From positions 1 through 37,280 of the forward strand of contig JADIIX010000179.1 in assembly GCA_027604505.1 (NCBI GenBank): a DNA stretch of 37,280 nucleotides. The letters run 5' to 3'. The position numbers were made by a program, and so were the translations under genes. Origin of the DNA: Gonapodya sp. JEL0774. Lineage: Eukaryota > Monoblepharomycota > Monoblepharidomycetes > Monoblepharidales > Gonapodyaceae. Positions 1 to 11,300 of the stretch are shown in pieces (the stretch's first letter is position 1; each line of letters starts with the position of its first letter). Under the pieces are notes generated by a model. The model searched no databases and was not told where the DNA came from. It saw only the letters and a list, made by a program, of their open reading frames with translations.

Positions 1-321
1 AAGTGACTTAGAAGCCGCAAACAATGCGCACAAGCAAGGGAAGGGTGAGGATGGCGATTGGGAAGGGGGAAACGGGTGAATATGGAAATGTCTCGATGGG
101 AAGCCGAGACGCGGGGGATTTATGGAGAAAAGGTTTCTCCAGACGACGCCGTTTTCAGAATTGAAAACAAGCGGCGGGAAGTGAAGAAAATGGATTTTGT
201 ATTTTTGGGTTTCGGCTTATACACGCGGCTCCGGTCAACCATTTTGCAAACAGCTGTAATGGTACCAATTGATCATCTGCAAAAATAAGGTCCAATTTTC
301 CACCATTGTTTGGTACAACAC
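1..321. other. no gene recognised (window edge)
   Basis: Only short chance frames are present and none resembles a known protein. The stretch runs up to the first ATG of the primase-polymerase relic and could hold its promoter. I see no terminal repeat or TATA signal that I would defend. Confidence 0.4.
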
Positions 322-3031
322 ATGTCAAACAAAGAACATCTGCTCGAGTACTGGGAACTGGGATGGATAGCTTTCCCTATCTCCATTAGCTGGAACACTG
401 ATTGGCAGAAAAAGGAATTGCAGGCTCCGAAAGGAAGCCAGAATCTCAACATCAAGACAGCAAAGGCCCTCCCAGCAAGAAATGCCATCACCATACAAAC
501 TGGCTCTGTGTCTGGTATTGTTGTGCTTGATATTGATGACGTCGATGGTTGGCAACAATTTCTCGTTCAACACAGTCAAGTGGAACCACAGTCTATCACT
601 GCGCGTTCCCAAAGCGGCGGCCTTCACTACTATTTCAAATGTAGTGAGTCAATTGCTGATCTGATATCCACTTCTGCCCCCCCTGGTGGCTGCGCAGATA
701 TCCGCAATAAGGGTGGAATGATCATTGCCCACCCATCTTTGTTCTATGTTCAGGGCAAAAACGACTCATGAAACTATACATGGCTTGTAGGAAAATCACC
801 ATAGATTTTTAGCCTTGCGGAAACGCCCAACTGGCTCACACTCACACTGCGTGAAAGTTGTTGGTCGCACAAACCACACAGTTACGAAACAGACGCACAC
901 ACAGCGCGGCTGCCCTGATACCGCTAACGCATGGGACGTTCTGAAGCAATTCGTTGCGCAGAATTTTGCCATCATGCCAGGTAGCATTGGCACAACAAAG
1001 TGGCTTGGCAAGAAGTTGGGGCTCGCTATATCAACAACCGTGTTGGATTGCATCTTCAAAATGGCATCTCATAAAAGCAACTGCCAGTTTCTTTTTGTGA
1101 GTGCAGCTGGTGATATGTCCCGTTGCTGTCACAATGGGATTTGTCACGATAAATCTTGGGGACAGTGCAAGGTCACAGCTGACATAATGAACGTGCTCCG
1201 TGAGCTGTTTACCTCCAGACCAGTTGTTGTCCCAGATACTGTTGAATTGGCACACAAAGAAGCACCTGACCACGTGAATGATACAGTCCCCAGGAACGAC
1301 TCTATGACTATGGCATTGAAAACTGATGGAGTGGATTTGAAGGCCGCCCTCTCAAAACTTTCTACAACAGAGATCTCTGCTTCATGTGTGGCAAAGGGAT
1401 CTTGATGGCCACTATAAGCACCACAGGATTGACAATTTCATGCAACATGCTATGTGTACCTTCAAGATGCCATTTTTGCGGAAGCATTGCTATCCCCACT
1501 GACAAGTACTCAAACTTGGGGAAATTCTTTGTTGTCATACAGCAGTTGAACATCACAAGCAACAACACAACTAATAACTATGGTTTGGGAGGGCTGGAGG
1601 ACGCGCCAAGTCTCTTTTTGGGTGACGATATTGTTGTGAAGGACAACACCGAGCTCAATACTCTCATTTTAGACGCTCTTGACAGAAGTGATAGCACGTT
1701 GGCATGTCTCTTTGTGCATATCCACTGCAGGCACTTTGTGTATGCAAGTGACCAACGGTGGTACGTGTTTTGGGGACACTGATGGGTGTGTCAGAAGGTC
1801 CCTACTCTAACAGAACTCGTGGACTACCCAATATTGTCAGAGTTTTGTCTGACTTTGAACGCCTGCGCTCGCCACATACAGAGCATCGGACATAAAAGAC
1901 AAAGAGTCAAAATTTAAAAGGATCTCCTTGACTTTGCAGAGTCTCAAGAGTGAGAGCAAACAAAACTTAATATTTGCTCAGTGTCGGAAAGGGGGCCTTC
2001 TTGGAGACACTGATGGATTCCTGTGCAAATTGGATGCAATTCTGACACTCCTGGTATTCAACAATGCAGTGTGCAATCTGAGGACCCACACGTTCGGAGC
2101 AGGTGTTTCCAAAGATTATGTGACCAGGAGTGTGGGGTACGATTACCATCCAGAGTTTGCAGTGTGCAATCTGATGACCCACACATTCCGAGCAGGCGTT
2201 TCCAAAGACTATGTGACCATGAGCATGGGGTACGATTACGATCCAGAGTTGATGGCAAACAACACAGAAGTGAAGACAGACGTTCTGAAGTTCTTTGAAC
2301 AAGTTTTCCTTGACCCTGCAGTAAGCAACTGTGCACTACTGTATTTGGCATCTACACTCAAGGGCTACAACAAGGAACACTGGTTTCACTTTGCGCACGG
2401 TAGTTCTGGTCGAAATGGAAAAGGTGTACTCATGAATATTATGGAGAGCACCGTCGGGAAATATGCAGTCTCTGTGAATTCTGCACTCATATGTGGAAAA
2501 TCCAGCGATGCAAACTCGGCAATGCCCCAGTTGTCATTGATGATCAAAAAGCGGTTTGCCTATATGTCAGAAGTCAAAGCTGGCGCCTGGATCAATGAGG
2601 AGCTTTTCATAGGAGCACTTGGTATCAGACAGTTGCTCCATATGCCCTTTCATCGAGAAATCAAAAGTTTCAGTTCCGTGGTGTTCTCAATCATCGGGAT
2701 AACAGTGTCGCAGATGGCAAATGTACCGGTTGCGGTTGATTTGTTGATTACAGCACACCTCGAACACAATCCTGAAGGAATGTACAATGGGTATTGCAAG
2801 ATAAAACGAAGTTTTATAATCTGGGACAGATGGAAATATGACACAGTCTACAAACAATGCTGTGATATGCTCAGGATAGATAAGAATGTTGAGATTGGGA
2901 ACATTGGATCGCTTGGTGAATTCTGTACATACAAAGGCAAGCCCAAAGCCTTCACAACAATGAAGGGACCGGAGTTGGGTAAAATATTTGTGTATGGTGT
3001 ATCACATAGAGAGTTAGCACTATTTCAGTGA
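322..3031 (+). pseudogene. primase-polymerase / D5-like SF3 helicase relic
   Basis: This is the remains of a bifunctional replication protein: an N-terminal archaeo-eukaryotic primase (AEP, prim-pol) followed by a D5-type superfamily 3 helicase. The primase part reads from the ATG at 322 and shows a DIDD metal-binding motif, SGGLHYYF, and DIRNKGG followed by HPS, in the usual order. A Cys/His-rich linker follows (about 1050-1200), then a D5_N-like stretch ending RWYVFWGH (about 1690-1780). The helicase has a P-loop GSSGRNGKG (about 2400-2430) and a Walker-B-like RFAYMSEVK. The frame is broken by TGA at 769-771 and TAG at 802-804, with further frame changes near 1405 and 1782-1928, so it cannot make one full protein unless undetected introns exist. 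Such fusions occur in large DNA viruses, plasmids and eukaryotic mobile elements. The domain calls are strong; the kind of element is inference. Confidence 0.82.
2066..2251 (+). repeat. 93-bp in-frame tandem duplication in the helicase relic
   Basis: Two adjacent 93-bp copies, 2066-2158 and 2159-2251, differ at only a handful of positions. Each encodes 31 residues beginning AVCNL and ending YDY(H/D)PE. The duplication keeps the frame and lies between the D5_N-like region and the P-loop. Relatives would be expected to carry this segment once. Confidence 0.9.
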
Positions 3032-3751
3032 TATTAGGCTTTGCAGTGAAAGTGTCCTACTACATATGTAATATTTCCGGACTGGTATCTCCCAATACAA
3101 CAATGTGACACCTGATTCTTCAATTCCTTGTGGCACACTGCATGCAGTTTGCTGGTTCAAAATTCATCCACGTCAAACACTTGGTGTTGCCTTTACAATT
3201 GCCTTCTTGAACTTCAATACTGGCCCAGCTGGTGACTTTTTGATGATCCCAGTGTCTTGATTTGATTATGGTCGTGCAAGGAAATTGATCAAATCAGACC
3301 AGATCAGATCAGTCAAGTACATTCAAAGTCAGCGAGAAATCATGAGAGCAAATTGTGCCATGTCTTGGCTCTGCAAGGTTTGAGAGGGCTCCGCCACAAA
3401 GAGATCAAGAACGTATCAGAGCCACAAAGAGGCACTTGTCAAAAAAACACATAAAGGAGGGAATCTTCATTTGGCTGCAAGACTCCAAAGCTACAAACAA
3501 CTCACACTAAGACTTTACTCTTCAATGGAAGATGGGAGTTTGAGCCTGGTGAATAGAGAGGTTGCACAGAATTTAGTTATCACAACTTTGGTGCACACAA
3601 GGTATGTGGCACAGGGGCAAATATTGGGTGCCCTCCCAATTCTTGAGCCTGAATTGGGATCACAAAACTCTGCTTGTTTGACTCGTAAAATCGAGTGTGA
3701 TTGGTCTCATTTTTTCAGTTTGCCGCAGTACCATAATGCTGATTATATTTC
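3032..3751. other. no gene recognised
   Basis: The 720 bp after the helicase relic contain no frame that resembles a protein. There is a short imperfect run of ATCAGA/ATCAGT units near 3290-3315. This is probably decayed element or intergenic sequence. Confidence 0.4.
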
Positions 3752-4995
3752 ATGAGTCAATTTGTGGCGAATGCAAATGAGTCACTTGCAACGCAACTCC
3801 GGTTTTTCGCCCACTGCACACCTTGCTCACCATTCCCTGACATTGCAAATACTTCCTCAAAATCCTCCATAGGCTTTGCAACATATCGATCTACCGATTA
3901 CACTGTTGAAGAAGTGCCACGCATGGCAAATCTCAGCGGAAATCTCCTGTTAAGCAGCAGTGAGTCTGATGACCTGGATTTGCATGGTAAGAGTTAAATT
4001 GAGAGACATTTCTCTGTATCCATCACAATCTACTATCATAAATGTGGTGTTTTCTCATGTACTTGGTCTCTTTGTGTGTTCCAGATGCCGTCCCAGTGCC
4101 TGACAACACGACAAATGAGTCATTACCAACCAACAAGCCTGGAACTGCCCAAAAGAGGCCCAGACGCCCCCCAAAACCAGCATCGTCACAGAAAAAGGTG
4201 AAGCCACCGCCGTCTGGCTTTGCCTTGTTCCAGAAATCAAAGGACAAGGTGGTCAGGAAGGATCATCCAGAGTATGGATTCGGGATGATTGCAGGTGCAA
4301 TCAGAGACATGTGGACAAAGATGACAGAAGAAGAGAAGGGGGTAAGTCTTGTGTGTAACTGGGGGCTCTGTATGGTTCTATTTCATCTTTGTCCACGGCT
4401 CCCCATTCATGACAGAGTCTGCGAGACTCAAATCAATCGCTCACAACAACTCAATCCTACCACAAGCAAGTCAATCGACATGGGAACAGCCGCTCCTGCC
4501 GTCGAAACAACCACTGGGAAGTATTTCACATGGAACTCCACCTTGTCCTCCTGCGCCATGCAAACGTAATCCAGCCATTTGAAGCAGCGGGAAAGCAGGA
4601 TACCTTACAGAAGCGCTGGATGGACGTCGCGGAGGTGAGGAGGAAGGAGAATCCAGCGCTGTATGCCGAGGTAACGCACCAAAATACCAATCATTGGGTC
4701 AGGGCTCCTGTGATCGCCTGGGCGCAGCGCAACACTGGTTCAGAAAAGCTCACAGGTGAGAACGAGGAGGACTCAGTGTTGGATGCGATGGTGGAAGAGT
4801 ATGCAAACGCGGTGAGTGACGTGATACAGTGTGTTTTGACGGGTGGTTGGGGATATCACTGTTAGATTTTGCAGCTGATGCGACTACTTTGGTCACCGGG
4901 ACATTTGCTACATCGGACAGTACAGCAAAGACCATAACAGACCGGCTCACTCTTAGGATCGACAGGGACTATTTTCTCTTTACAAAGGACGTTTA
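3752..4995 (+). CDS. HMG-box protein (3' exons uncertain)
   Basis: This is a putative DNA-binding protein with an HMG box. Exon 1 (3752-3986) starts at an ATG and ends CATG|GTAAGA. Exon 2 (4085-4341) follows a TTCCAG acceptor and exon 3 is 4416-4670; the three join without breaking the frame. Exon 2 first encodes a basic, proline-rich stretch (KRPRRPPKP). The start of the box follows: SGFALFQKSKDK, then HPEYGFGMIAGAIRDMW and TKMTEEEKG, matching the A-x-x-x-F ... W ... EEK pattern. Exon 3 has QKRWMDVAEVRRKENPALY, fitting the third helix. A further acidic exon (about 4766-4812) and a last exon near 4875-4995 look coding, but I could not fix their joins. A Harbinger relic lies just downstream, so this may be an element-borne DNA-binding protein or an independent gene. 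Confidence 0.55.
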
Positions 4996-5344
4996 GCTTA
5001 TGAAATAGACCGAGGGACATTGCTTTATAAACTGAGAAAACCTAGATTGTATTTGGAGTTTGCTACATTATACGGACCATACAGGGGAACCTCTGCTCGC
5101 CCTTCCAGCCTCGCCACTTCAGTTTAACAATCACCGTTCCACACGTATGTCACAATAGCAAGCCGCCTTCAATGCCAATCTTGCCGACAACAAGGAGAAC
5201 GCGTTGGCTGAAAGAAAACAGGATATGAAGCTTGCAGCTGGTAAGTGGGAGTAGTTTTGGCTATGTCTGTTATGTTGACCCACTTGTCCATGAGACATCA
5301 GACAGAACGCCACGGAAACGCTCTCAAAGAAGCGTCCACTACGT

Positions 5345-5641
5345 ATGGGAAATGAGAATGAGGATTGGACCGTGGAGGACATCACCAACAGGAAGAAAAG
5401 GGGGAGGACTGCATCAGATGCCTGGAACAGCCTTTTTAGGCTTGAGGAATTGCTGAGGGAGGACACCCAGGAGAAAGAAGGTTATCTAGCAATGGCAAGG
5501 CAAGCTGATGAGAGGAGAATGAAGGAGCTGGAGCTGAAGGAGAGGAAGTTGGCTGTGGAGGAAGAGCAAGTGAAGTTGGCCACCGCAAACCAACAGATGA
5601 TGATGGAGATGTTCAAAAGTTTTGTAAGCCAGAAACAGTAG
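5345..5641 (+). CDS. coiled-coil ORF, probable Harbinger companion protein
   Basis: This 98-residue frame opens with an acidic start (MGNENEDWTVED), then a basic patch (NRKKRGR). It ends in a long charged helix rich in E, K, R and L (ERRMKELELKERKLAVEEE) followed by MMMEMFKSF. That plan resembles the C-terminal half of the Myb/SANT-like second protein carried by PIF/Harbinger elements. An upstream exon about 5152-5231 (coding NANLADNKEN) ends at a GTAAGT donor, but I could not join it in frame, so the gene may be frameshifted. It ends about 95 bp from the convergent stop of the transposase relic, the arrangement expected for a two-gene Harbinger element. The role is inferred from position and composition. 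Confidence 0.45.
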   Translation: MGNENEDWTVEDITNRKKRGRTASDAWNSLFRLEELLREDTQEKEGYLAMARQADERRMKELELKERKLAVEEEQVKLATANQQMMMEMFKSFVSQKQ

Positions 5642-5736
5642 CTGTGTATTTCAATATAAAGTCATTACATATATGCTTGCAAATAGGTCTCAATTGAGGG
5701 GGTATTGACACTGAACTTATCACCCGTTTCGCCCCT

Positions 5737-6917
5737 CTAAAAGCATGTATGAGCGTTAGCCAAGAAGATACCAACACAATAATAAGACGCTACAGGTGAC
5801 AACTCTACTTTGAGGGTCCAGTAGTAGTTCAAAAACGGGAAGATAGTTGCTGGCTTGTCCCACGCCCACTCAATTGCAATCTGTACAGCACTGTTTGAAA
5901 TATTGTACTTCTGCTGTTCTGGCGTCAAGTGTGGCAACTTTAAAGGTCCTACAAGATGCCTGTTGCCGGGGAAGTAGGCAGGGTCACCATATATTCGGTA
6001 TGGTTTGTGGTTTGGCCTGAAAGCTGTCCACAGGGAAAACTTTGAGAATGGACGATGAAACGGTATTCAATCATCAACACACCATGCTGTGCAAGTATAT
6101 CATTGAGTCCTCTCAGCCTATCAATTGTGACGTCGTGATCCGGGCCCAGAAATGGTCCACAAAGATGGATGACAAACCAATCGGGGGTCACCACTCCTTG
6201 AAACTTGAGCGAATGCTGCCGCTTGTGTCCACTGTAGTTTTTCCTTTGATGATTTGTTGGTCATGCTATTCAACTCTCCGTCCCATCGATGATTCAGAAT
6301 ACAGCTTGAAGTGGGGACCCAGCAGTGTGGATGGTCTGGCAAAACTGCTTTAGCAGCACCGTGGTCAGCTGCTGAGTATCCCAAGTCAAAAGTTCCTTCA
6401 ATTTGCGTGTGCTGCTGTCTACAAGATATGAGATAATGCGGGAGAGCTTGTCTGCAGAGCAACGGAAGGTGAGGGCAATGTCAGCGAGGCGATTTGGGAA
6501 AGTGAAACTTCTAAGAAGCACACAGAGTGCCTCAATTCCTAGAAATCAAAGTCGATTTTCCAAGACAATAGTTGCGGGAATGCCGAGTGCCTCTTTGAGA
6601 CGAAATAGGCGGGCTTTTTCGAACCTTGTAACTGGTACGAGAAATCAATACATCCAGGGTCCCGAGCTACGGATGGCAGTTGCAACTCACTGAAAACAAT
6701 GAAGACAGTCTGCATCTGAAAGTGCTCCAAGATCCAGGCGTGCTGCAGGGAACGCCAGTGGCTCTGGCGGAAGCATACTTGCCGCAAGCAACAATCGGCG
6801 CCTTCTCCTGATCCTCTCCAGTCCGATGGTCACGAATGAAAAAGAATTGTCAGAGTCAGAGGTGTCCCTGTCTATGAACGTGGTTGCGGAAAATTGGGAG
6901 CTGGTTTGAGTGTGCAA
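5737..6917 (-). pseudogene. PIF/Harbinger transposase relic (DDE_Tnp_4)
   Basis: Reading from 6917 down to 5737 shows a fungal PIF/Harbinger transposase in the expected order: SDADCLHCFQ, an intron with a GTGAGT donor, FEKARLFRLKEALGIP, FPNRLADIALTFRCSADKL, IIDGT, the hallmark NYSGHKRQHSLKFQ, VVTPDW, YRIYGDPAYFPG, and a C-terminal NISNSAVQIAIEWAWDK block ending in ANAHTCF. Catalytic acidic positions survive in IDGT and YGDPAY. One frame holds all blocks down to about 6050 but contains four TGA codons (complements of 6546-6548, 6294-6296, 6270-6272, 6261-6263). A frameshift near 6030-6060 then moves YRIYGDPAY to another frame. It is a dead copy. I could not identify its terminal inverted repeats. 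Confidence 0.9.
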
Positions 6918-7089
6918 GGTCGCTCGGCTATTTAGTTTTTCCCTTCACAAATTACAATAACTAAATGTGTTGCACAACCTCTCTATTGAGTGGTGGATGA
7001 ACCTTCCAGTACATGACAAGGTGTGTCAATTGCCATGCATGCTGAGAAACTCAACCACCAACCATCTCTCAGTTGTCGGTAGTTCCATC

Positions 7090-7516
7090 AGGGTATCAGG
7101 AGGTTTCTACTTACAACCACTTTTGGTTTGGTGATCTCCTTGGGTTCCCAGTCACAAAATGGGAGTTTGGTCCATGGCACTTAATGATCCACACTGGCAA
7201 GGATGAGAATGGACAGCCTCACATTTATCACGGGAGTACTGAGGGAAAGTAGACGTGCAATCTCTATGAAGATGCTGTTTAAGAAAAGAAGGCGGCCAAG
7301 ATCCAGATTATTGATTTGGAGGACGTCAGCAAACTCGCATGGCATACAGCAGTGGCCCGGGCAGTGATTTTGGAGCATGCTGCCAAAGATCCAAAATACC
7401 ATTCCACTTTTGCTAGGTATCATTTCGCAGTTCTTTGTTGTACTGGCAGGTTTGCTCATGTTGAATTCTCTGGTGGCTCAATCAAGACAACCACTTCGAA
7501 GGGCATTCCTCCCTAG
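7090..7516 (+). pseudogene. broken small ORF of unknown family
   Basis: One frame reads FGPWHLMIHTGKDENGQPHI, stops at TAG 7250-7252, continues TCNLYEDAV, stops again at TAA 7280-7282, then runs open to 7516 through LEDVSKLAWHTAVARAVILE and RYHFAVLCCTGRF. The composition on both sides of the stops looks coding. The layout HW-like start, middle, NCEHF-like RYHF end vaguely recalls LRAT/NlpC-P60 folds, but this is too weak for a call. Confidence 0.35.
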
Positions 7517-7987
7517 GTGCAAGACTTTCAGAGGTGGCAACTGAAAGGCAAACCAGTGAGATGTAAATGTGAAAGTGGATGAGAAGAGTAGGAAAATGGG
7601 GTGTTTTCATAGTAGTGTGGCAAAGTTGATGGAGTTGATGAGTTGATGCGAAATTTTCCATCAACTGCTGAACTGCATCAACCAAATTAACTGCTCCCAA
7701 GGTTGATGAGGTTTGAAACAAGAAAGACAGTTTGGGTCATGTAATTGATTGATTTCAAACAAGAGTGGCAAAAGGGATGGCGAAACTGATTTGTTCTGAT
7801 ACGAGAATCACAAATTGGTTCTGAAGTTGAGGAGGTTTTAGAGTCACGATGCTATTGAGTTTTTAGATATTCAGAGCGGAGCCGGGACAGCAAGTAAGTC
7901 CAAATATGCTTAAAATCTTGACTTGTTATCATCAGTCACTGTCTCTGCCATAACTGAAAACCAGCGCTTGCAACTATGACAATACCA
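7517..7987. other. no gene recognised
   Basis: AT-rich sequence with only short frames, between the broken small ORF and the cysteine-rich minus-strand gene. It may include that gene's 3' untranslated region. Confidence 0.35.
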
Positions 7988-10118
7988 TCATTTTTGATTG
8001 TACTCAAAGAACCCGTAGTCGCCTGCCCTGATTTTGCAGGTGCAGAAATTGGTGTACACCATACAAATTTCCTTAGGTTTCTGCATTTCAATCTCGGACT
8101 TCAACTTAGGATTCCCCTTGAGTCCCATTATATTGTACCACAGCATCTGCCCACGTTCTACAACATCATACTGGGTCCATGCAGACGCATCCGTAAACTT
8201 CACCTCCAAAATGAAGAGGGGTCCGTTTTCTTTGCTGCCTTGAAAATCTGCTTTCCCCCTTTACATGCCTGAAGGTGTACTCTGTTTCTCGAGACCAATC
8301 TTTGCTGCCAGCCACTTTGACTAAGTTCTTCGCAAAGCGCTTTATGTACGGAATCACTCCCAGTATTTCTTTCCGACCGTTTCAAACTCCGTGGAATAGT
8401 CTTTGGTGTGCTCACCTATTTTGCCGATGATGTTCTGAGATGTCACTCTGGCAGGGGTCCAATGACTTCCTCTTGGACAAAAATTCCCAGACAAGATCTT
8501 CGACTGTCTTTCCAAGCGCCATCTGGAGACTCTTTTCAATTTGCTCGACATTATCACAATTCACTTCAGTCAACCCCTTTCCAAGTCTGATCTCCATTTT
8601 TTCGTCACACACCCACTGCACAGGCCCTTGCATCATTTCATCGCGATACTTCTCCCAGTTGTCCAAAAGTAGGTCTTTTACACCTTGTGGCTTTGGTATC
8701 ATGATGTTGGTGGTAGATTGCAGTAGCATCATGGCCTTATATGGAAAGTTGGTACTGACACAATCCAGTAAATATCTCTGTGCTCCTTTATTTTTTCCTC
8801 TCCTTGCAGACACCCACTTGAAAGTTCCTCCAGAAATGGCGAGAGGAGTCAGTATCAGTGTCGGTTTCTGACTCCGGCTCCAACTCTGAATCTGTGTCTG
8901 TCCTGGATATGCACGGGAAATTGCATACTTTCCGTCTGAAAACTTCTTTTTTACGCCTTTTTTCACACAATTCTTCCAGTAGTCTTGAGCATACTGGTAT
9001 CCCTTCTTCTTAGACTCGAGAAACAATTGAAGACCTTCATCACAGTCTCTCTCGAAACAGGTTCCTCCAATGTCGGCAAGGGCACCTGCAAAATTTGCTG
9101 CAGAATCTCCGTTTGATTTGTTACAGTCCTTTTCCAGCTCACAGGCCTCCGTGCGTTCCAATTTTCCAGACTTCTCAAGACACATAATGAGGTCAACCAA
9201 ATTTCCAGGATGCCCTTTGGCCTGCATGTGGCCAGGAAGGAAAGATTTGCCAACACTGCTCTCCAGAACCCCGCCTGTCTTTGCAGTCTTGTCGTGTTCT
9301 TTTTGGTTGCCAACAAATGGGGAAGACACATTCACAAACTTTACAGTGTCAGGTTCTGTGTATGCATATCTTCCATCAAAGTCACAGGGAGATATAAAGA
9401 GAAAGAGTCAGGCAGCGTCTGCAAGGTTATAGCAGTGAAAAGGACCCACTGGCTGACTGCACTCTTGGTTTTGACATGTGCTTTGATGTTGTTCTTGCTG
9501 CGGATAGGGCAGCAACTCCTTCGACTGACATCTATCTTTGTTTCATTCCTAGCCAAATATTGTCCATTCTCACCTACTCCACCATCTGAAACAGCATTGG
9601 TCGTGGAATCTGCTTCATTGAGGTGAATGTATGGAAATCTCCACCTATGGAGTTCACACTTCTCTTTGTCCTGACATGGGCCTAAAGCACTCTTGTAGTT
9701 GCAAGGGTGGTAGTTGAACTCCGTATTTGTATGCGCAAACCGACATTGTTCAGGAAAATTGCAGTTTGAAGCCTTCTTGCAACTCTTTGGCTTATATGCA
9801 ACTGCAATAGCACAAACGGTCTTGCAGTGAACTGAAACTAAGAGACAAACTTGTTACATTTTCCTCTGCTGGTAGTGACCTTTTGTCGCAGCTCCTCTTC
9901 TGACTGAGCAAAAGGGCAGCTTGACACGTGCATTGTGGTTTCTGACGTCAAGTACAACGTACATGGGGCAGCACAATCTGAGCTCTGCAGGCCTCGGAGA
10001 ACACTGAAACTGAGTAGCGTACTCACTTGGTGCCATTTCTGCAATCTTTGTCTCCAAAATGGCATAGCTTGAGCTTGCAGTTGCAGGGAAGCTGATTCCT
10101 ATTGTTCTGGGCCCCCAT
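7988..10118 (-). CDS. cysteine-rich CCCH-like zinc-finger protein (multi-exon, model incomplete)
   Basis: A minus-strand gene starting at the ATG at 10118. Exon 1 (10118-10027) encodes closely spaced cysteines (CNCKLKLCHFGDKDC) and ends at a GTGAGT donor. Exon 2 starts after a GACGTCAG acceptor with TTMHVSSCPFAQSEEEL. Further down come SCKKASNCNFPEQCRFAH, which fits the C-x5-C-x3-H tail of a CCCH finger, and PCNYKSALGPCQDKEKCELH. A long frame (9335-8412) carries more cysteine pairs (ELEKDCNK, GGTCFERDC) and a helical C-terminal half containing LLLDNWEKYRDEMMQGPVQW. A last block near 8209-7988 ends at a stop. CCCH fingers usually bind RNA, so an RNA-binding role is possible. Several joins, and stops near 8300-8400, are unresolved, so it may be partly decayed. 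Confidence 0.4.
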
Positions 10119-11300
10119 CTTGTGTGCCAACGCTAGTCTTTGGTGTATATAATTGGATTAGATTCGGCGCTGTGAGTCGCTTGCATCTCTCTCCGGGGTT
10201 TTCAAGCCTCCTGCAGGAATGGAAAGCCGCGTGCTGACAATGCACAGTGGCTGTGTCCTGGCTTAAGTACCTCACCTGAGCAAAGGCCACCAAACCATCG
10301 CTTTCGTGAATTCAGAACCAGCCAGGAGTGCAACAAAATGCCATCACAATGGAATTCCAAAATGCTATCAGATGTGCGGATGCCGGATGTACCAATGGCA
10401 GTAACATTTGTTTAGCTTTTCAAGAGCTCGCACAATGGAATGAGATCAGAGAACTTTGTACAGGCCTATCGAAGGAGTCTGGCTTAGGGACTCTGATAGA
10501 GTCGACACAATCCATTGTTGGTCAGACTGTAACGTGGAGGTTAGGAGAACCCCCTAGAGTGGGTAAAAAATAGTAATAAGACTATATAGTTACATTATTC
10601 AGCCTGTTCTGCGCCCAGCACCTTGGTTTGGTTCCCTGATACCAAATGATGGAAATCACTTTTCGAAGGTAGTTGTGCATGGACCATCCAAAACTGTCAC
10701 TGCCACAATATATTGATGCCTCTTTCCACAACCACCTTACCTTTCCTTGATCTCCATCTGTGATGCCTTTTCTTCCCGAAAACGACTCTACACTTCCCGA
10801 TCTGTATATTCCCCGACCCTGCGGTTCAACCCTATGAACTCGCTTGACCCGCCGTTCGTCAAAACCACCAGATGCTCAAGAACGAGTCCCGCAACCTCCC
10901 CTGAAACCATTCGCATCCTCTTTTGCATTCTATCTCGCTGCGAAAACCGTGGTTGGAAAGGTGTTTCGTCCTTGTGCTCGCTCACGGTCTTCCTTCCTCG
11001 GGGGTCAGCCCCACACCTCGCGCCTTCCCCACGACTGTTCCACGACGCAAAGTCAGGACATGAAAAAAACGCCGCCATCAGTCTCAGACAGCTCTTTTAC
11101 AGTCCTTGATACTACTTCTGATTGTACTTCTGTACGACGTCGATTTCAAGATTCTGAAGACCATCACGTCGATCACGAGTGTCACAAGAATCATGATTTC
11201 AAAAGCTGGCGGGATGCTCAGAATGAGGCACGAGTGCGTACTCTTCTCCTTCAGCGCCTTCTTCTTCATTGTTAAGACGTACTGGCACCAGGCGCCTTTG
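10119..11300. other. no gene recognised
   Basis: Promoter side of the cysteine-rich gene (minus) and of the F-box gene (plus). Overlapping frames on both strands at 10750-11275 are mutually exclusive and low in conserved features. I see no RNA gene here. Confidence 0.35.

Noticed and set aside
1967-2351. minus-strand frames of 97 and 111 residues with internal repeats
   Set aside because: They are the complement of the 93-bp duplication in the helicase relic.
7090-7516. LRAT/NlpC-P60 fold assignment for the broken small ORF
   Set aside because: Only isolated His/Phe positions are suggestive; there is no clear NCEHF motif.
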